NCBI GenBank assembly: GCA_964017185.1
Contig: OZ024876.1
Span: 1,362,001-1,426,000, forward strand
Origin: Rugalucina vietnamica
Taxonomy: Eukaryota; Mollusca; Bivalvia; Lucinida; Lucinidae
Direction of reading: 5' to 3'
Length of the DNA stretch: 64,000 nucleotides
A program made the position numbers and the translations under genes. Below, piece by piece: positions 21,107-32,752 of the stretch. How positions within the stretch are numbered: position 1 is the stretch's first letter; each line of letters opens with the position of its first letter. Under the pieces are notes generated by a model that did no database searches, was not told the origin of the DNA, and saw only the letters and a program-made list of their open reading frames with translations.

Positions 21107-22540
21107 AAAATATTTCTCACGGGTGTCAGTCTGGTACATACTATTTTGTATTCATGAGGTGTTCGAGGCCGTTGCTACTGCAGGTCTTAGTTTGAAAAAT
21201 GATAAGATATTGTTTTGGTCTAAAGCGAAATCCGGGATTTTGGTTTAACCATAAAATCCCAAGATTATTGGCTCATTCATTACGCGTATATTACGCGTAA
21301 TTTTTACGTAAGGCTTACTACTACTGTAGTGGTTCACACTTATCAAAGTTATTCCTATTACGAGTTTCATGTTGCATGGCTTTGTGGCCACCCGATTATA
21401 ATTTGGCTGTTCACTTAGCCCTCTGCATTTTACTTGTTCTGTCCAAGCTAGCACTGTGACCACCTAATACCTTCAATAGCTGCTCACCCTGCTTTCCGTT
21501 ATTCATGTTAAACGTTGGTATCTATGTTTATTATTTTCTTAATATGATTTTTCTTATTTCTTGTATATCACTGAACCACTGCGGAAGCTGAGGGTGAGGT
21601 TATGGCCATGTAAAATCGGTTTAAGCCCGCCAGTAACTTTGTGTTACTGATCGTTCCAAGTCGATACTTCTGTGGTGGTTCTTTTTGTTTTATGTCTTGG
21701 TGTTTTAAAAAATTTTTGTGCTGTTGGCGCCTTATGTATGTTTTCATATTTTTAGTTAAGTTAAGGTAACTGAGTGGCCACCTATTGGGAAAATAGCTGC
21801 CCATTCGGCTTACGATTGTTTCATGGTATAAGTACCTGATTGTTGGTTTGGTTTTTTCCCACCTCGGTTTTTGGAGTGGGAATCTTTTTCTGATTGCGCC
21901 TTTTCCTGATCTTTGCCTACTTGTACCTTTTTACTCTCGATTGGTTAGAACAATACTTATATATACGCGTGTATACTCCAAATACCCGTAATGACTTGCT
22001 TTACTATTTCAACGCTCATTGGTTAAAGTCATTACGCGTAATATACGCGCATTACGCGTAAGAAGAATTGAATTTTGACTGGCTTTTGACATATACGCGT
22101 ATGAAAGAGGTGCGTATTACGCGAGTATTAAAATATTTCTCACGGGGGGCGGTCTTGGTACATACTATTTCGTATTCATGAAGTGTTCGAGGCCGTTGCT
22201 ACTGCAGGGCTTAGTTTGAAAATGATAAAATATTGTTTTGGTCTAAAGCGAAATCCGGGATTTTGGTTTAACCATAAAATCCCAAGATTATTGGCTCATT
22301 CATTACGCGTATATTACGCGTAATTTTTACGTAAGGCTTTTTCTCTCGATTGGTTAGAACAATACTTATATATACGCGTGTATACTCCAAATACGCGTAA
22401 TGACTTGCTTTACTATTTCAACGCTCATTGGTTAAAGTCATTACGCGTAATATACGCGCATTACGCGTAAGAAGAATTGAATTTTGACTGGCTTTTGACA
22501 TATACGCGTATGAAAGAGGTGCATATTACGCGAGTATTAC
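21107..22540. repeat. Tandem duplication of a ~410-bp unit
   Basis: Block A (AAAATATTTCTCACGGG to TTTACGTAAGGCTT) is at 21107-21316 and 22130-22338. Block B (CTCTCGATTGGTTAGAAC and onward) is at 21933-22130 and 22339-22540. The first copy is split between A and B by a family-P insertion, so the duplication is older than that insertion. Confidence 0.85.
21317..21932 (+). mobile_element. Retroelement family P, copy P8, inside the tandem duplication
   Basis: The second half (from about 21573) is the standard 3' end with hairpin CAGTAACTTTGTGTTACTG and terminal TTGTACCTTTTT. The first 230 bp look like an older, diverged 3' end (GTGACCACCTAATACC, AGCTGCTCACCCTGC), so two family-P ends sit in tandem. 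Confidence 0.82.
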
Positions 22541-22815
22541 TCGCGTATGTTACGCGCATTCAATGAGTACAATTACGCAAGCGGGAGTGTATGCGGTTGT
22601 TTTAAGCCAGGCGGATAATTGACGAAAACACCGGTATGTATAGAAATTGGCAGATACCTCCCAAACGAGCCGGTCAACCCATACTTTAATCTTGATTGAA
22701 AGTACTGGGATACAGTATAGACTTGGAGAAAAGCTTCAGAACAAAGCCAGCAATGCCAGTTAAGAAGATAGGAGGCAAAAAAATGATAAAACTATATAGT
22801 AAAATTTATTGTGGT

Positions 22816-23009
22816 CAGGGGTATACCTATTTTTCTTATTTTTGCTCCAAAACATAGATTGTGGGTACTCGTTAGAACCGCCTCGCCGAGGCGGTTTTAA
22901 CGTGTACCCACAATCTATGTTTTGAGCTATTGAAAAAATTCTACCGAAAATTTTCAATTTTTACAACTCAAAAAATTTCTGTATATTGCATGGGCGTGTT
23001 TTCGTAATG
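22816..23009 (-). mobile_element. Foldback MITE family 1, copy 4 (one end truncated)
   Basis: Central palindrome intact (GAACCGCCTCGCCGAGGCGG) and right terminus GTGTTTTCGTAATG present. The outer part of the left half is missing. Confidence 0.88.
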
Positions 23010-23232
23010 AATGTGATTTTCAGATTTAGTTTGTGACGAAAGTTTTCTTAATACAATTGGGTACCGGTACATACCAGACATAAAGGATATCACACCAGGA
23101 ACTAGCAGAGAGAGATGCGTTACAACAATAATTTCGTCCCTTGAGGAAGGCCTGATAAAACAGATTTTGATAACGCAAATGGACATCATGTTGAGTGACA
23201 AGTGCCAGCATGAGAGTCTCAAGGTAAAAATA

Positions 23233-23340
23233 ATTGAGCCGCGACGCCAGGAAATCGATCTTCAGACGGTTACTACACAGCTGATCTGCGCCTTCGTTTT
23301 GGCATAAAATCAGGTTTTCTCGTGAGGTGGCTCAATTATA
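23233..23340. mobile_element. MITE family 2, internally deleted copy
   Basis: GAGCCGCGACGCCAGGAAA and TTTTCTCGTGAGGTGGCTC ends, with one hairpin arm (CAGCTGATCTGCGCCTTCG) between them. Confidence 0.7.
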
Positions 23341-23849
23341 GCGCAGTCGAGAGCAATATAGTGAGGGTTGAGATGTATTCCCGTGCGATTTTCGTGCTAA
23401 AATTGATTTCTTTGCTTTAAATGATTGTTTGTGTGTTATCATTATGAAAAATGATGGGGTTCATTTTTTCCGACTCCTCGAGCCAATTTTGTCGGCTCTT
23501 TTTCTAGGCCACAACCATTTTTGCGCATAAACTACCGTGTTGACATTTGTCGTGTTGTTTTGCTGCTAAAACTAGCTTTTTATCTAGTATTTTGCATCTG
23601 AGATCCCCTTTAGTAGGCTATGTAACAATAAAAACACATTTATGGTAGGTATTGGCAATGTTAGCAAATATATCTCTAAAATATAGTGGGTGGGGTAATT
23701 TAATGGGGGAATAAGTATTAAAATTAACCATACCCTATCACCAGCATATAATGACACTGAAAGAAAACAAAAACTCACCAAGCAGATGAATATTATGTAA
23801 TAAACAATTGTAAACATGGTATTGTCTTTGCGTTGCCCATAATTAACTA
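23341..23849. other. Unassigned non-coding stretch
   Basis: AT-rich with no recognised gene or repeat. Confidence 0.35.
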
Positions 23850-24040
23850 TATACGAGGGTCATTCAATAAGTAATGCAAATTGGCGTGCAATTTCTTCTA
23901 CGTTACAATTATATGCCTTTAACTCTGTTCCTGAATATAATAAGCTAAATTCGTTAGGACAAAGCTATTGCATGTTTGATGGTGTCTACGCAGTGCCTAT
24001 ACATATTATATACGAGGGTCGTTAAAAAGTAGTATAGATA
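23850..24040 (+). repeat. Doubled mariner-like terminal repeat, left side
   Basis: TACGAGGGTCATTCAATAAG at 23851 and TACGAGGGTCGTTAAAAAG at 24011, both pointing right. The first is preceded by TA. The matching inward-facing pair is at 39120-39342 with a similar spacing and a shared CGCAGTGC word between the two motifs. Confidence 0.6.
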
Positions 24041-24441
24041 CAGATGTAATTTCGCGCATTGCACTGTACATGTAATGCATTAAAAAATGCACACATAGCA
24101 TTATTACAATACAACTGTGCTAGAATCTATCTTAACGGCTAATATAATGTAAGATTACGGTCTTGTTGTGATTTTAATAATTGTATGATAGTTTCAAGTA
24201 ATGGATAAACCGAAAGCCCATGCATTTTATTGAATAAAATATCGTTAATAACATTCAACAATGATTTAAACATCATGCAAGTAAACAAAGATAAGCAATG
24301 ACTACGCATTAGAGTCATCTTGTAAGCTGAAAGCATCAAAGACGTCCATAATTAATAACTCTAAGTGATAAATAGCAATGTATTGCAGGGTGTAGCCTCT
24401 TACATCGACATCGGTAATAACTCTGCAAACACCTTTGTACT
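24041..24441. other. Unassigned stretch
   Basis: No gene or shared repeat seen. Confidence 0.35.
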
Positions 24442-25159
24442 TTCCAAAATATGCATCTGAAAGGACAAATATCTATGCAAAGGGTGGTTAGGTTGGATAT
24501 GGGCACCAGCCTATTTGGGCCTAAAGAAATAGATGGGCTGCGTTTGCCTCCAGACAAAGCTTCTACGGTAATGACTGACCATCTGCTTACTGGTCTAAGC
24601 TGCCTAGGAAAAGTGGTTCAAGTAGAATCATGCATAAATAAGGCTTAGTTGGGTGATTTTATTTGAAGCAATTTTTGGTTGTCATGACATCCGGCTCATT
24701 TTGGGTAAAGTCCCATAAAATGAAGGCAACGTCCCGACATGACTATAGCTGTTGGTTTGGACGTTAAGCATCAACACAAACAAACAACACAAAATAGATA
24801 TTCCATAATATGCATCTGAAAGGACAAATATCTATACAAAGGGTGGTTGGGTTGGATATGGGCACCAGCCTATTTGGGCCTAAAGAAATAGATGTGCTGC
24901 GTTTGCCTCCAGACAAAGCTTCTACGGTAATGATTGACCATCTGCTTACTGGTCTAAGCTGCCTAGGTAAAGTATTTCAAGTAGAATCATACATACATAA
25001 GGCTTAGTTGGGTAATTATATTTGAAGCAATTTTTGGTTGTCATGACAACCGGCTCATTTTGGGTAAAGTCCCATAAAATGAACGCAACGTCCCGACATG
25101 ACTATAGCTGTTGGTTTGGACGTTAAGCATCAACACAAACAAACAACACAAAATAGATA
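24442..25159 (+). repeat. Tandem duplication of a 359-bp SINE-like unit
   Basis: Two copies (24442-24800 and 24801-25159), each ending in a tail that reads CAACACAAACAAACAACAC, preceded by GGACGTTAAGCATCAA, as in the SINE at 54792. Each holds a 65-codon frame starting MHLKGQIS, but nearly all differences between copies change the amino acid, so there is no sign of selection for protein. The head lacks a clear tRNA A/B box. Confidence 0.8.
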
Positions 25160-25270
25160 TTCCAAAAACACATAAATAGTGTCGTTTTGATGAAAAGAGG
25201 AATGCCCTGTATGTGTTTCTTTGGTCATACAATTTGCACAATTTGTTGTCCCATTCACTTCATTACAAGT

Positions 25271-25427
25271 AAAAATTAAAACTGAGGTCCTTTAAGAGCA
25301 GTGAACACATTAATGAGAAAGGGGATGGGCCATACCGCGGTTTCGACTATTGAAGTATCGTCAGTGACCCTTTAGATTTGGCGACATGGAGCCAAAGAGA
25401 ATTACTTAAATTTTGTAACTTTCAACA
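25271..25427 (+). repeat. Repeat A, copy 1
   Basis: Matches 37567-37723 with few differences (GATGGGCCATACCGCGGTTT, GTGACCCTTTAGATTTGGCG). Split pieces of the same repeat flank the MITE/gypsy nest at 2667 and 12635. Confidence 0.85.
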
Positions 25428-25725
25428 GGGTAATCGACACAAAGACTAGTATTATCTAAATGGGACCGAATTGATTATACAATGAGACTAGACCAACAAT
25501 GAATTCTTAGAAAATAAATCTAGACCGACAATAAGTTTCGAAATATACTCACTGATCTCAAAGGAACAAAAGGAAAATTTTCAACAGGGTAGTCGACACA
25601 AAGACTAGTATTATCTAAATGGGACCGAATTGATTAAACATTGGTTAGAAAATGAATCTAGACCGATCATAAGTTTCTGATTTCTCGGAATATCCTCGCT
25701 GATCTCAAAGGACCAAAAAGAAAAT
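25428..25725 (+). repeat. Tandem 151-bp duplication
   Basis: The block CAACAGGGTAATCGACACAA to ATCTCAAAGGAACAAAA is repeated once with few changes. Confidence 0.8.
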
Positions 25726-25745
25726 ATAACCTGCACTATGGATGA

Positions 25746-26478
25746 TGTACGGGGAGACTTTTAGGGCCACCACACGGCAAAACACCATCTGCCGTTGTGG
25801 TGTCACGAGTTTGTGAGTTTGTATGTCAGAGCGAGTTGTCCTATTTTGTACCGGGTGTGCGAGTCCGCTAGTTATCAAAACTTATTTTCGGGTAGTCGTT
25901 ATACCATTTTCCTTCTTTGCACGCGCCAAAGTTGTCAAAGTTATCAACTCTTTTTTGAAGCTGTTTTCTGGTCTAAAATCCTTTGTATATCCACCTAGAT
26001 GTAAGTACTGTAATTCTGTAGTGTTCCATCCATTATTGTATGCTACTGACATATCATTTTTACAAAATTTAAGGTATTTTTCGATGTTCTTCTGATTCGT
26101 ACCTAAAACAGTTTTCGCCTCTAGATGTTTCGTACCTCATGAAAGTTGTTATAAACGTTTTTCCTGTATGTCTGTCTACACTTTAGGTATTGTAGAATTA
26201 TTTTATGATTACTTTCTGGCAATCTTTTTAAGTAAGTCTTGCAGTCGCTCAGTCCGTTTGATAGTCATGTCTGTCATTTTTGTTGTAAACCTGTATTGAA
26301 ACACTGTTTTGCTGTATTTTCAGTCTTTACCTCCTTCATCAGCTTATATCATCATCTGATTTGCACATACGACTGACACAATTAAAGTTGAAGTTAACCC
26401 ACCTCTCGTCTTTATTTGTCAACCAAGTGCAAGGGGTAAACTAGCCGTAACAGTCTCCGCAGATCTAAGGCGGCATAG
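25746..26478 (+). repeat. Putative 5' LTR of the BEL/Pao element
   Basis: Starts TGTACGGGGAGAC. The last 61 bp (26418-26478, GTCAACCAAGTGCAAGGGG and onward) recur exactly at 37493-37553, beyond pol. The rest of the putative LTR has no match there, so the 3' LTR seems largely lost or replaced. Boundaries are uncertain. Confidence 0.5.
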
Positions 26479-26866
26479 TAAAGAATCTAGACGATAGAAT
26501 TCCTGGATTGGAGGCCGGTTTTGTCGACAACGTTGTCACCACCCCGTGGTTTCGCTACAGCTGGTTCGAGCTAAACACCCCGTGTTAACGGCATCACCTC
26601 AGTGTGGGGGTCCATCACAACACCCCAAATAACATTTTGTGGAACAGGTCCATCGAAACACCCCAAATAACATTTTCTCCTACAATTGAAATACAAGACT
26701 ATGTGATGAATAAACTTTTATATGTTGTTGTGTTTATTCTACTGGGGCTTTTGACATGCACCCTTCCCCTCACAGAACTTGACTGTCAAAAAACAATCAT
26801 CATCATGAGTAAAGCAGTAACACAAACTCTCAGACTGAGACTGAAACAGAGAAAAGAACTCGAACA

Positions 26867-27946
26867 TTGACAGAAAAGGGTGCTGAGATTTACGAGGCCA
26901 TGAAATCTGAATATGAATTGAAAATCCAAAAGGCTTGGGATCCTGTTGCACAATTTTTGAGTGACAATTTAGTCTTTCCTTCCCCAAGTAGCCTTGAAAC
27001 CCTAAATGAACTTGAAAAAGAATTAAATAAGCTGTTCTCAAAATATAAGAAACTCATACAAGAGTATATAGCTTATTTATTAAGAGTGTCAACCCAAGAC
27101 AGTTTGTTAGTCAGTCAAAAGTTTCAATCACAGTTCATTAATTCATTGAAGGTGTACACAGACTTTAACAATAGATTGAAAGACCTGAAAGGCATGCATA
27201 AAGAAACTTCTCATGCTTCATCTGGTTCCCATACTACATCATCTAGAATAAGCAGTGTTTTAGCTGTAAAACAGGCAGCATTAGAGGCAGCCAAGGTACG
27301 AACTGAGTATGCTGCTCGTGAAAACGTCCTTAAGAAAGAAAAAGCTCAAATTATAGAACAACAAGCAATAGCCGAAGCTGCTCGTGTTCGTAGAAAGGAG
27401 GAGTTAGAAGCAGATATCGACTTTATTAATCAGGAAAAAGAGTTAGCGGCTTGTGCTGCTGAGACACAAGCTTTGGAGACCAGATCTAATAAATCAGTTT
27501 CGCAGGGAATCAAAATTCTACTGGTAGATGACCCTCTTGAAAGAGTAGAACAGTTCGTTCAGAAACAGCATGCTCTGAAAAACGAAGTCATTGAAATAAC
27601 CTCCACAGAAAGCTCCACGTCCTATATTACAGTGAAGGAAGAGAATGATCAAGATGTTCGTACCCCAATAATTAAAAGTGAAAATCAAGTTGTGAAACCT
27701 ATAAATGAGTTTTCTGAGTCTTGTGCTGCAGATTTCACCAAATTTCTATTGAGAAAAGATCTCACATTATCTAGGTTATATCAATTTAATGATAAGCCCG
27801 AGTCGTTTAGAGTGTGGAAATGCAGTTTCAATGAAGTGGTGTGTCACGGACTGACTCTACTTAATATAAAGGCAGAGGATACAATGGCTTGTTGTGCCCA
27901 ACAAATCATGTATCGAATGACCAAGGGTATACGCTTCCTGCTATGA
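26867..27946 (+). pseudogene. BEL/Pao Gag, N-terminal part
   Basis: A 359-codon frame. Residues 30-130 are helical, residues about 130-210 are an Ala/Glu/Arg-rich coiled coil (AALEAAKVRTEYAARENVLK), then an acidic linker. The end carries FLLRKDLTLSRLYQFNDKP and ESFRVWKCSF, the pattern at the start of the BEL/Pao capsid domain. The frame then breaks, and the rest of Gag and the protease are absent. The shift to an upstream frame near 26866 suggests the true start may lie further 5'. Pol of the same element class resumes at 33905. Confidence 0.82.
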
Positions 27947-30406
27947 ATGACCAGCAAATCTATGGGAGGGTTCAATTAAACAGAATTTTCAAATTATGAT
28001 GATTTATTTATAATGATGTTAAAGTGAGAAGCAAAAAAGGAGAAAAAGATAGAAAGAGATTACACAAAGAAATTACTGAGAAAAGAAGAAAAAAAAATAC
28101 GTCCTTTGTTCGTCAATTATTTCCCCACATTGTAGTACTGTTCTATATTGTCCCTACACACTTTCCCATTGACATCTCCGGGTATGTTGTCACACGTTCG
28201 TCTCACTAGTACACTCCGCACCACTGCTCGCAAAAACAGTCCAGTGTTCCCAATACGAACTGTAGACCACGCCCGTCCATAGTAAACCAAACACCAATGA
28301 TTTTATATCGTCCCGTTTATACCGTCACTGCCACCCCATATAGTTTAGCCCAGTTTAGTTTCAGGAATTCAGATACAATTTCAGGTAACAACTTCAGCTT
28401 CAGGGCCTGAAATAAAGTAACTGTGTCTTAACAACAAAAGAACTGATAGTGTCGCAATTTATCATAACGAAATCTCCTGCAGCTATGCACGTCATAACAT
28501 CCAATTGCAAATAATCTCCCACAATTCCGTACCCCGGAACTGTATTAGTTTATTCGCTAGATTGCTTGTACTACATATAAACTATAATACTCCAGTATCT
28601 ACATTGAAACATTTATTCACATGTAAGATACAGTTAAGCCATATATGTCGCGAACTAACCCTAGTCCCTTACCCAGCGACATCACAAGCAAATCTCCGAC
28701 ATGCATCCACAATTCCTCACCCAGGAATTGGTCCTGCCAATCTATGACCAAATTCATAGAAAGCCATTTCTCAGAATACGATAAATCTTGCGAGACAATC
28801 TTGTTACAATATTAAACCTTTCTTAAATGACATCACTAATTTCAGTAATAGCGAATATTCTTAATGACGTCATTGACGTCAAATCTAAGCGTTACGTTAC
28901 TATAACGTAAAACTTAAAATCTGAAATTTCCAGCCTTACAGCTTTGTTCCGAGTCAACATTAACTTCCTTTATGATGAGATGATTAGATAACATAACATA
29001 ACATGAAACTAAATGTACGTCAACGACAATAACGTCGCTACAAATAACGTAGCACATAACAGAAATTTCCATTTTACAACTTTGCGTTGACATACATACC
29101 GCGCAATGTCATTCTTACGCGAAATTTAATACATAAAAACTAAACCAATGCCGCTTCACGGCAACGTAGCTTGCAGAAATATAGAAATCTTCATTTTTAC
29201 AACCCTATCAATGTGCTTTCCACCATAATGAGCTACATTATTATGGCTATACAATCTCACTGTACAAAATGTATATCTATGAACTGTTATAACTTACCGA
29301 CGGCCGACTATTCAGACTGGCGCTGACCATGACCAGGTGTACCAGATAAACCCATATCCAAACATCTCAAATTCATGCCCAATCTTTACATTTCTTCCGA
29401 TAGTTCATATTGACTTCACACAAACTAAGCTGCCTATTTATACGCATAAGTTTGTGAACATTTCTCTGAAAACCATACCGTTTTCCATCATATATTCCAA
29501 AACCATTCATCAGAACATGTGAATAACCCACCGTGAGCAAGTGAATAACAATTCTAAATGCACATACACTGACAACCACACCCAGATCAGCTTGCAAAAA
29601 GTTATATTGCTAACCATAAAATCGGCAATACAAATTTTCTCTGGATTATACTTTAAGGTGTAAATCATACGATTCAAATCCCCGGACTTCATGTTTTCGT
29701 TAGAGCCGTGTCACTCTCAGAAACCATTTATGGCAAACTGATAAAACACGAATCCGAACCCAGTACAGAATCCAATTAAACTGCACATAATGCCAATTTC
29801 CACGCCACAAATCAACAAATACCATAACACAAAAAGAGTGTTAAAATATCACAATTGAGCATAAAATTCTTCATGGCACAAATATTTTTTGCCGTGTCTG
29901 ACATACATAGATATCCTTTACAATGCAGTAAACATGTCATGTTTACTCCTGTGTAAGAGTTTTCCAAATACATATTATGCTCAACTAAACATTTAAAAAA
30001 TCAAACAAATTATCCAAACCCCACAAACAGCAAAAGTACATTTTTTATCGTGACATACCTTTCCCCTTTTGAAGTGTGAAGCATCTCAAAAATGCGTAAC
30101 ACTAGATCTACGCGATAAAAAATTTACTAAATGAAGTCATATCTAGAGAATCATACTTGCAAAAACCTGCTTCCACGTATCGCAATCTAAATCTTTTATG
30201 ATAAATGGAACATACTCGGATCTCGGAGGAAACTGCAAAGCTGCTTTCTTGCCCTTGATTCACTACATACGCAACAAATAGATAACCTTAATGCACAATA
30301 CTCATGTTTCACAGAATAACACTAATTGAAGTCATATTTAGAAGATTATACTTTCAAGAACCGTACCCCGATTACCGCGAACTTAAACTTTCCATGACAA
30401 TCGGAT
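27947..30406. other. Long unassigned stretch between BEL gag and Gmr1-like fragment
   Basis: Only short frames. It may include the untranslated end or degraded RT/LTR of the minus-strand Gmr1-like element, but I see no RT motif. An imperfect tandem repeat of about 190 bp occupies about 30110-30480 (TGAAGTCATATCTAGAGAAT / TGAAGTCATATTTAGAAGAT; CGGAGGAAACTGCAAA / CGGAGGAAACAGCAAA). Confidence 0.4.
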
Positions 30407-31342
30407 CTATACTCGGATTCCGGAGGAAACAGCAAAAGCTATCGGCGTTAACCGTAATCCACTAAATACGTGACAAATAGTCTGTTCCGCCTTCCTTGCT
30501 TTCCAGCTTACATATTTCCATTCAACGTCACTGGAACACTCCGCATTACTACATGTAGTATTAACCTTATTATTGGGCTTCCGTCTATGCGGCCACAGCC
30601 ACCAGTTAGTCATTACACTGACTACACTTACCCAAATAAAAGATATATGCCAGTCAGTTACAATACTGTCTACCCGCAACGCCACGGTAACCACCGCAAC
30701 AAACGTGATCGCGTTATTACATATCGACAAAAACAAAACCATGAATGCCAATATATCTCCTGGACATTGGGAAGTAAGGAACAACATTATACTGATACAA
30801 ATGTGTACCCAACCTGTGAAAGTAAGATATTGTCTACCTGCCAAACTCTCGTTAAATCTTAAACCTGGATGATATCTTGTCTCTAAACTACAACTTCCGG
30901 TGTCGGTCTCGTTAACGTCGGAGCTGAAAATACCAACCATACTTTTAGCATAACACTGTGTTACATCCTTTGCCGGCTTTTCTTCTGTCGATCTTTCTGG
31001 TAACAAACCTGCACTCGCTCCCACTGGCAACGTTGCCACACAATCTCCATCTCGGCCATTCTGACTCTCCATGTTTCTGTAAATGATAAATGGTAACTTA
31101 CCACAATCTGCTGATTTCTCCGTATAGATTCTTATCAGCATGCTGTTTATCGTCCACCTGAAATGTTCCACAAATACGTCATGTACCGTAGAATACGTGG
31201 CGGTACACGGGACGGTATACAGAGCGATGTACGGGTTGATGTACGGGTTGGTGTACAAGTTGGTGTACGGGTTAGTGTACGGTGTAGAGTGCGGGCCCGT
31301 CACTGATCGCCTGAAAAACATCCTAGTACTCACTTCCTTCAT
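30407..31342 (-). pseudogene. Degenerate continuation of the Gmr1-like integrase
   Basis: The minus-strand frame starts in FTSS.MKEVS text directly after the stop that ends the 31358-32752 frame, so that stop is probably a point lesion. It then has a micro-repeat expansion (NPYTNLYTNPYINPY, from GTACGGGTTGGTGTACAAG-type DNA repeats). VEHFRWTINSMLIRIYTEK follows, still recognisable as the integrase region after the core. The last ~200 residues are hydrophobic with about three possible membrane segments and match nothing I know. They may be an unrelated join. Confidence 0.5.
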
Positions 31343-31357
31343 AATGGATGACGTAAA

Positions 31358-32752
31358 TTATGATCCTAAGTCTGAGCTGATCTCATAGGTTACTCCAACT
31401 TGATTAAAAATACTTACCAATGCATCTGCAACAGCTTCCGTGTCAATTGACGCCAATGGCACTGCCTCTGGATATCTCGTTGCATAATCAACTACTGTAA
31501 GTATGAATCTATTCTTACTGTATGTCACAGGTTTCAAAGGTCCTATCAAATCAGTTGCAACTCTCTTGAATGGTACATCTATTCTAGGCATCTTTCCTAA
31601 GGGTGCTCGAATTATCTTACCCTTGGGTACAGTACGTTGACAAATGTCACATGACTGACAAAATCGTTTTATATCGCTACTGATGCCTGGCCAATAAAAT
31701 TCTGAGAGAACCTTTTGTATGGTTCGTTTAACAGCTAAATGACCTGCCATTATTGACTCGTGAGCCAACTTCATTACCGTTTTGCGAAATTGCTGTGGCA
31801 CTATAAGTTGTGTAAATAACCTACCTCGCTCAATGTTCGGCGAGCTAAACTTCCGGTACATCAAGTTATTTTTAATAAAATATGATGCATTCTTAAGACA
31901 CTCTTTGGCTTCACACCGTGCCTTCATTACCTTCAAACTCTGATCTTCATTCTGGGCCTTCCGAATTTGATCCGGTGTAACTTCTTGTATAACTATTTCT
32001 GGTGTCTTCATACTCACATGTGTTCCTTCCTGTTTCTTCTGTGCCCTAGTTTGCACTGCTAATGTTGGCACCCAGTCTATATCCGGTTTGTTGCGTTCCC
32101 GTGCACCTGGAATATTACCTATGATTAAATCAACCAATGGCTTTTCCACACATAGTGCCAATACTTCTCCTTTGTAATATGGTGTGTCAATGTTTACCTT
32201 CACTTCCGGTACAACTCTTGTAGAATAATCTACCATTACCATAGTTTGATTTCTTCCTGTATATGCACCTTCCGGGACTACATGTTTACTTACTATCACG
32301 CCCGAACATCCAGTATCTCGTAAAACCTCAACCGATTTCTCTTCAACCATTCCTTGTACAGTACTAAGTTCTGAAAGAGATGATACTGAACTCACACTTA
32401 CTTGGCGTTTCTCATGTATGTTATCCTTACTCTCCATTGCTGCTTTGGAATAACTGACAGTATTTGTATACGTCAAGCAAGCACCACATTTCTTAACATC
32501 TGTTGTTGTATCCTCATGACTGTCTTCATATGTTGTCTGTACCTCCGAATCTTTGCTCTGAAAAGTAACCTTCTTTGTTGGTGATCTACCTCTATGTCCT
32601 ACCGCACCTACTTTCATGATACCGGGTTTTAGTTCCGGACACTCCCTCCTGTAATGTGTTCCACCACAATTATAACATTTCAAACCTCGATAGTATTTAC
32701 CTCTTCCTCTTCCATATGAGTTTTGATTATTAGGAATCTGGTCTCTTTTCAC
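31358..32752 (-). pseudogene. Gmr1-like Ty3 element: zinc knuckle, protease and integrase in one frame
   Basis: A 464-codon frame. Near residue 25 is a zinc knuckle CYNCGGTHYRREC (spacing 2-3-4, one short of the usual 2-4-4). The protease has LRDTGCSGVIVSK at about residue 145 and LIIGNIPGAR at about 210. Directly after it, with no RT between, comes the integrase: HHCC finger (HESIMAGHLAVKRTIQKVL, CQSCDICQR), then the core with RVATDLIGPL (first Asp) and ending at EISSDLGS next to the second Asp. PR followed by IN before RT is the known gene order of the Gmr1 group of Ty3/gypsy elements. The RT and RNase H that should follow are not found. Confidence 0.85.

Larger units (their letters stand above)
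19023..22589. mobile_element. TA-flanked TIR element packed with TTACGCGTAA motifs
   Basis: The ends are CACTCCCGTCCGTGTAATTG and, in reverse complement, CACTCCCGCTTGCGTAATTG, each next to TA (19021-19022, 22590-22591). Both subterminal regions are dense in ACGCGTA words, often as the palindrome TTACGCGTAA (more than twenty ACGCG in total). No transposase frame is seen in 3.57 kb, so it is non-autonomous. It carries a ~410-bp internal tandem duplication and a family-P insertion. Confidence 0.7.

Noticed and set aside
30407..31000. Membrane protein or envelope gene suggested by hydrophobic segments
   Set aside because: It continues a degenerate integrase frame, has no signal peptide or envelope motif, and is most simply a chance open stretch.
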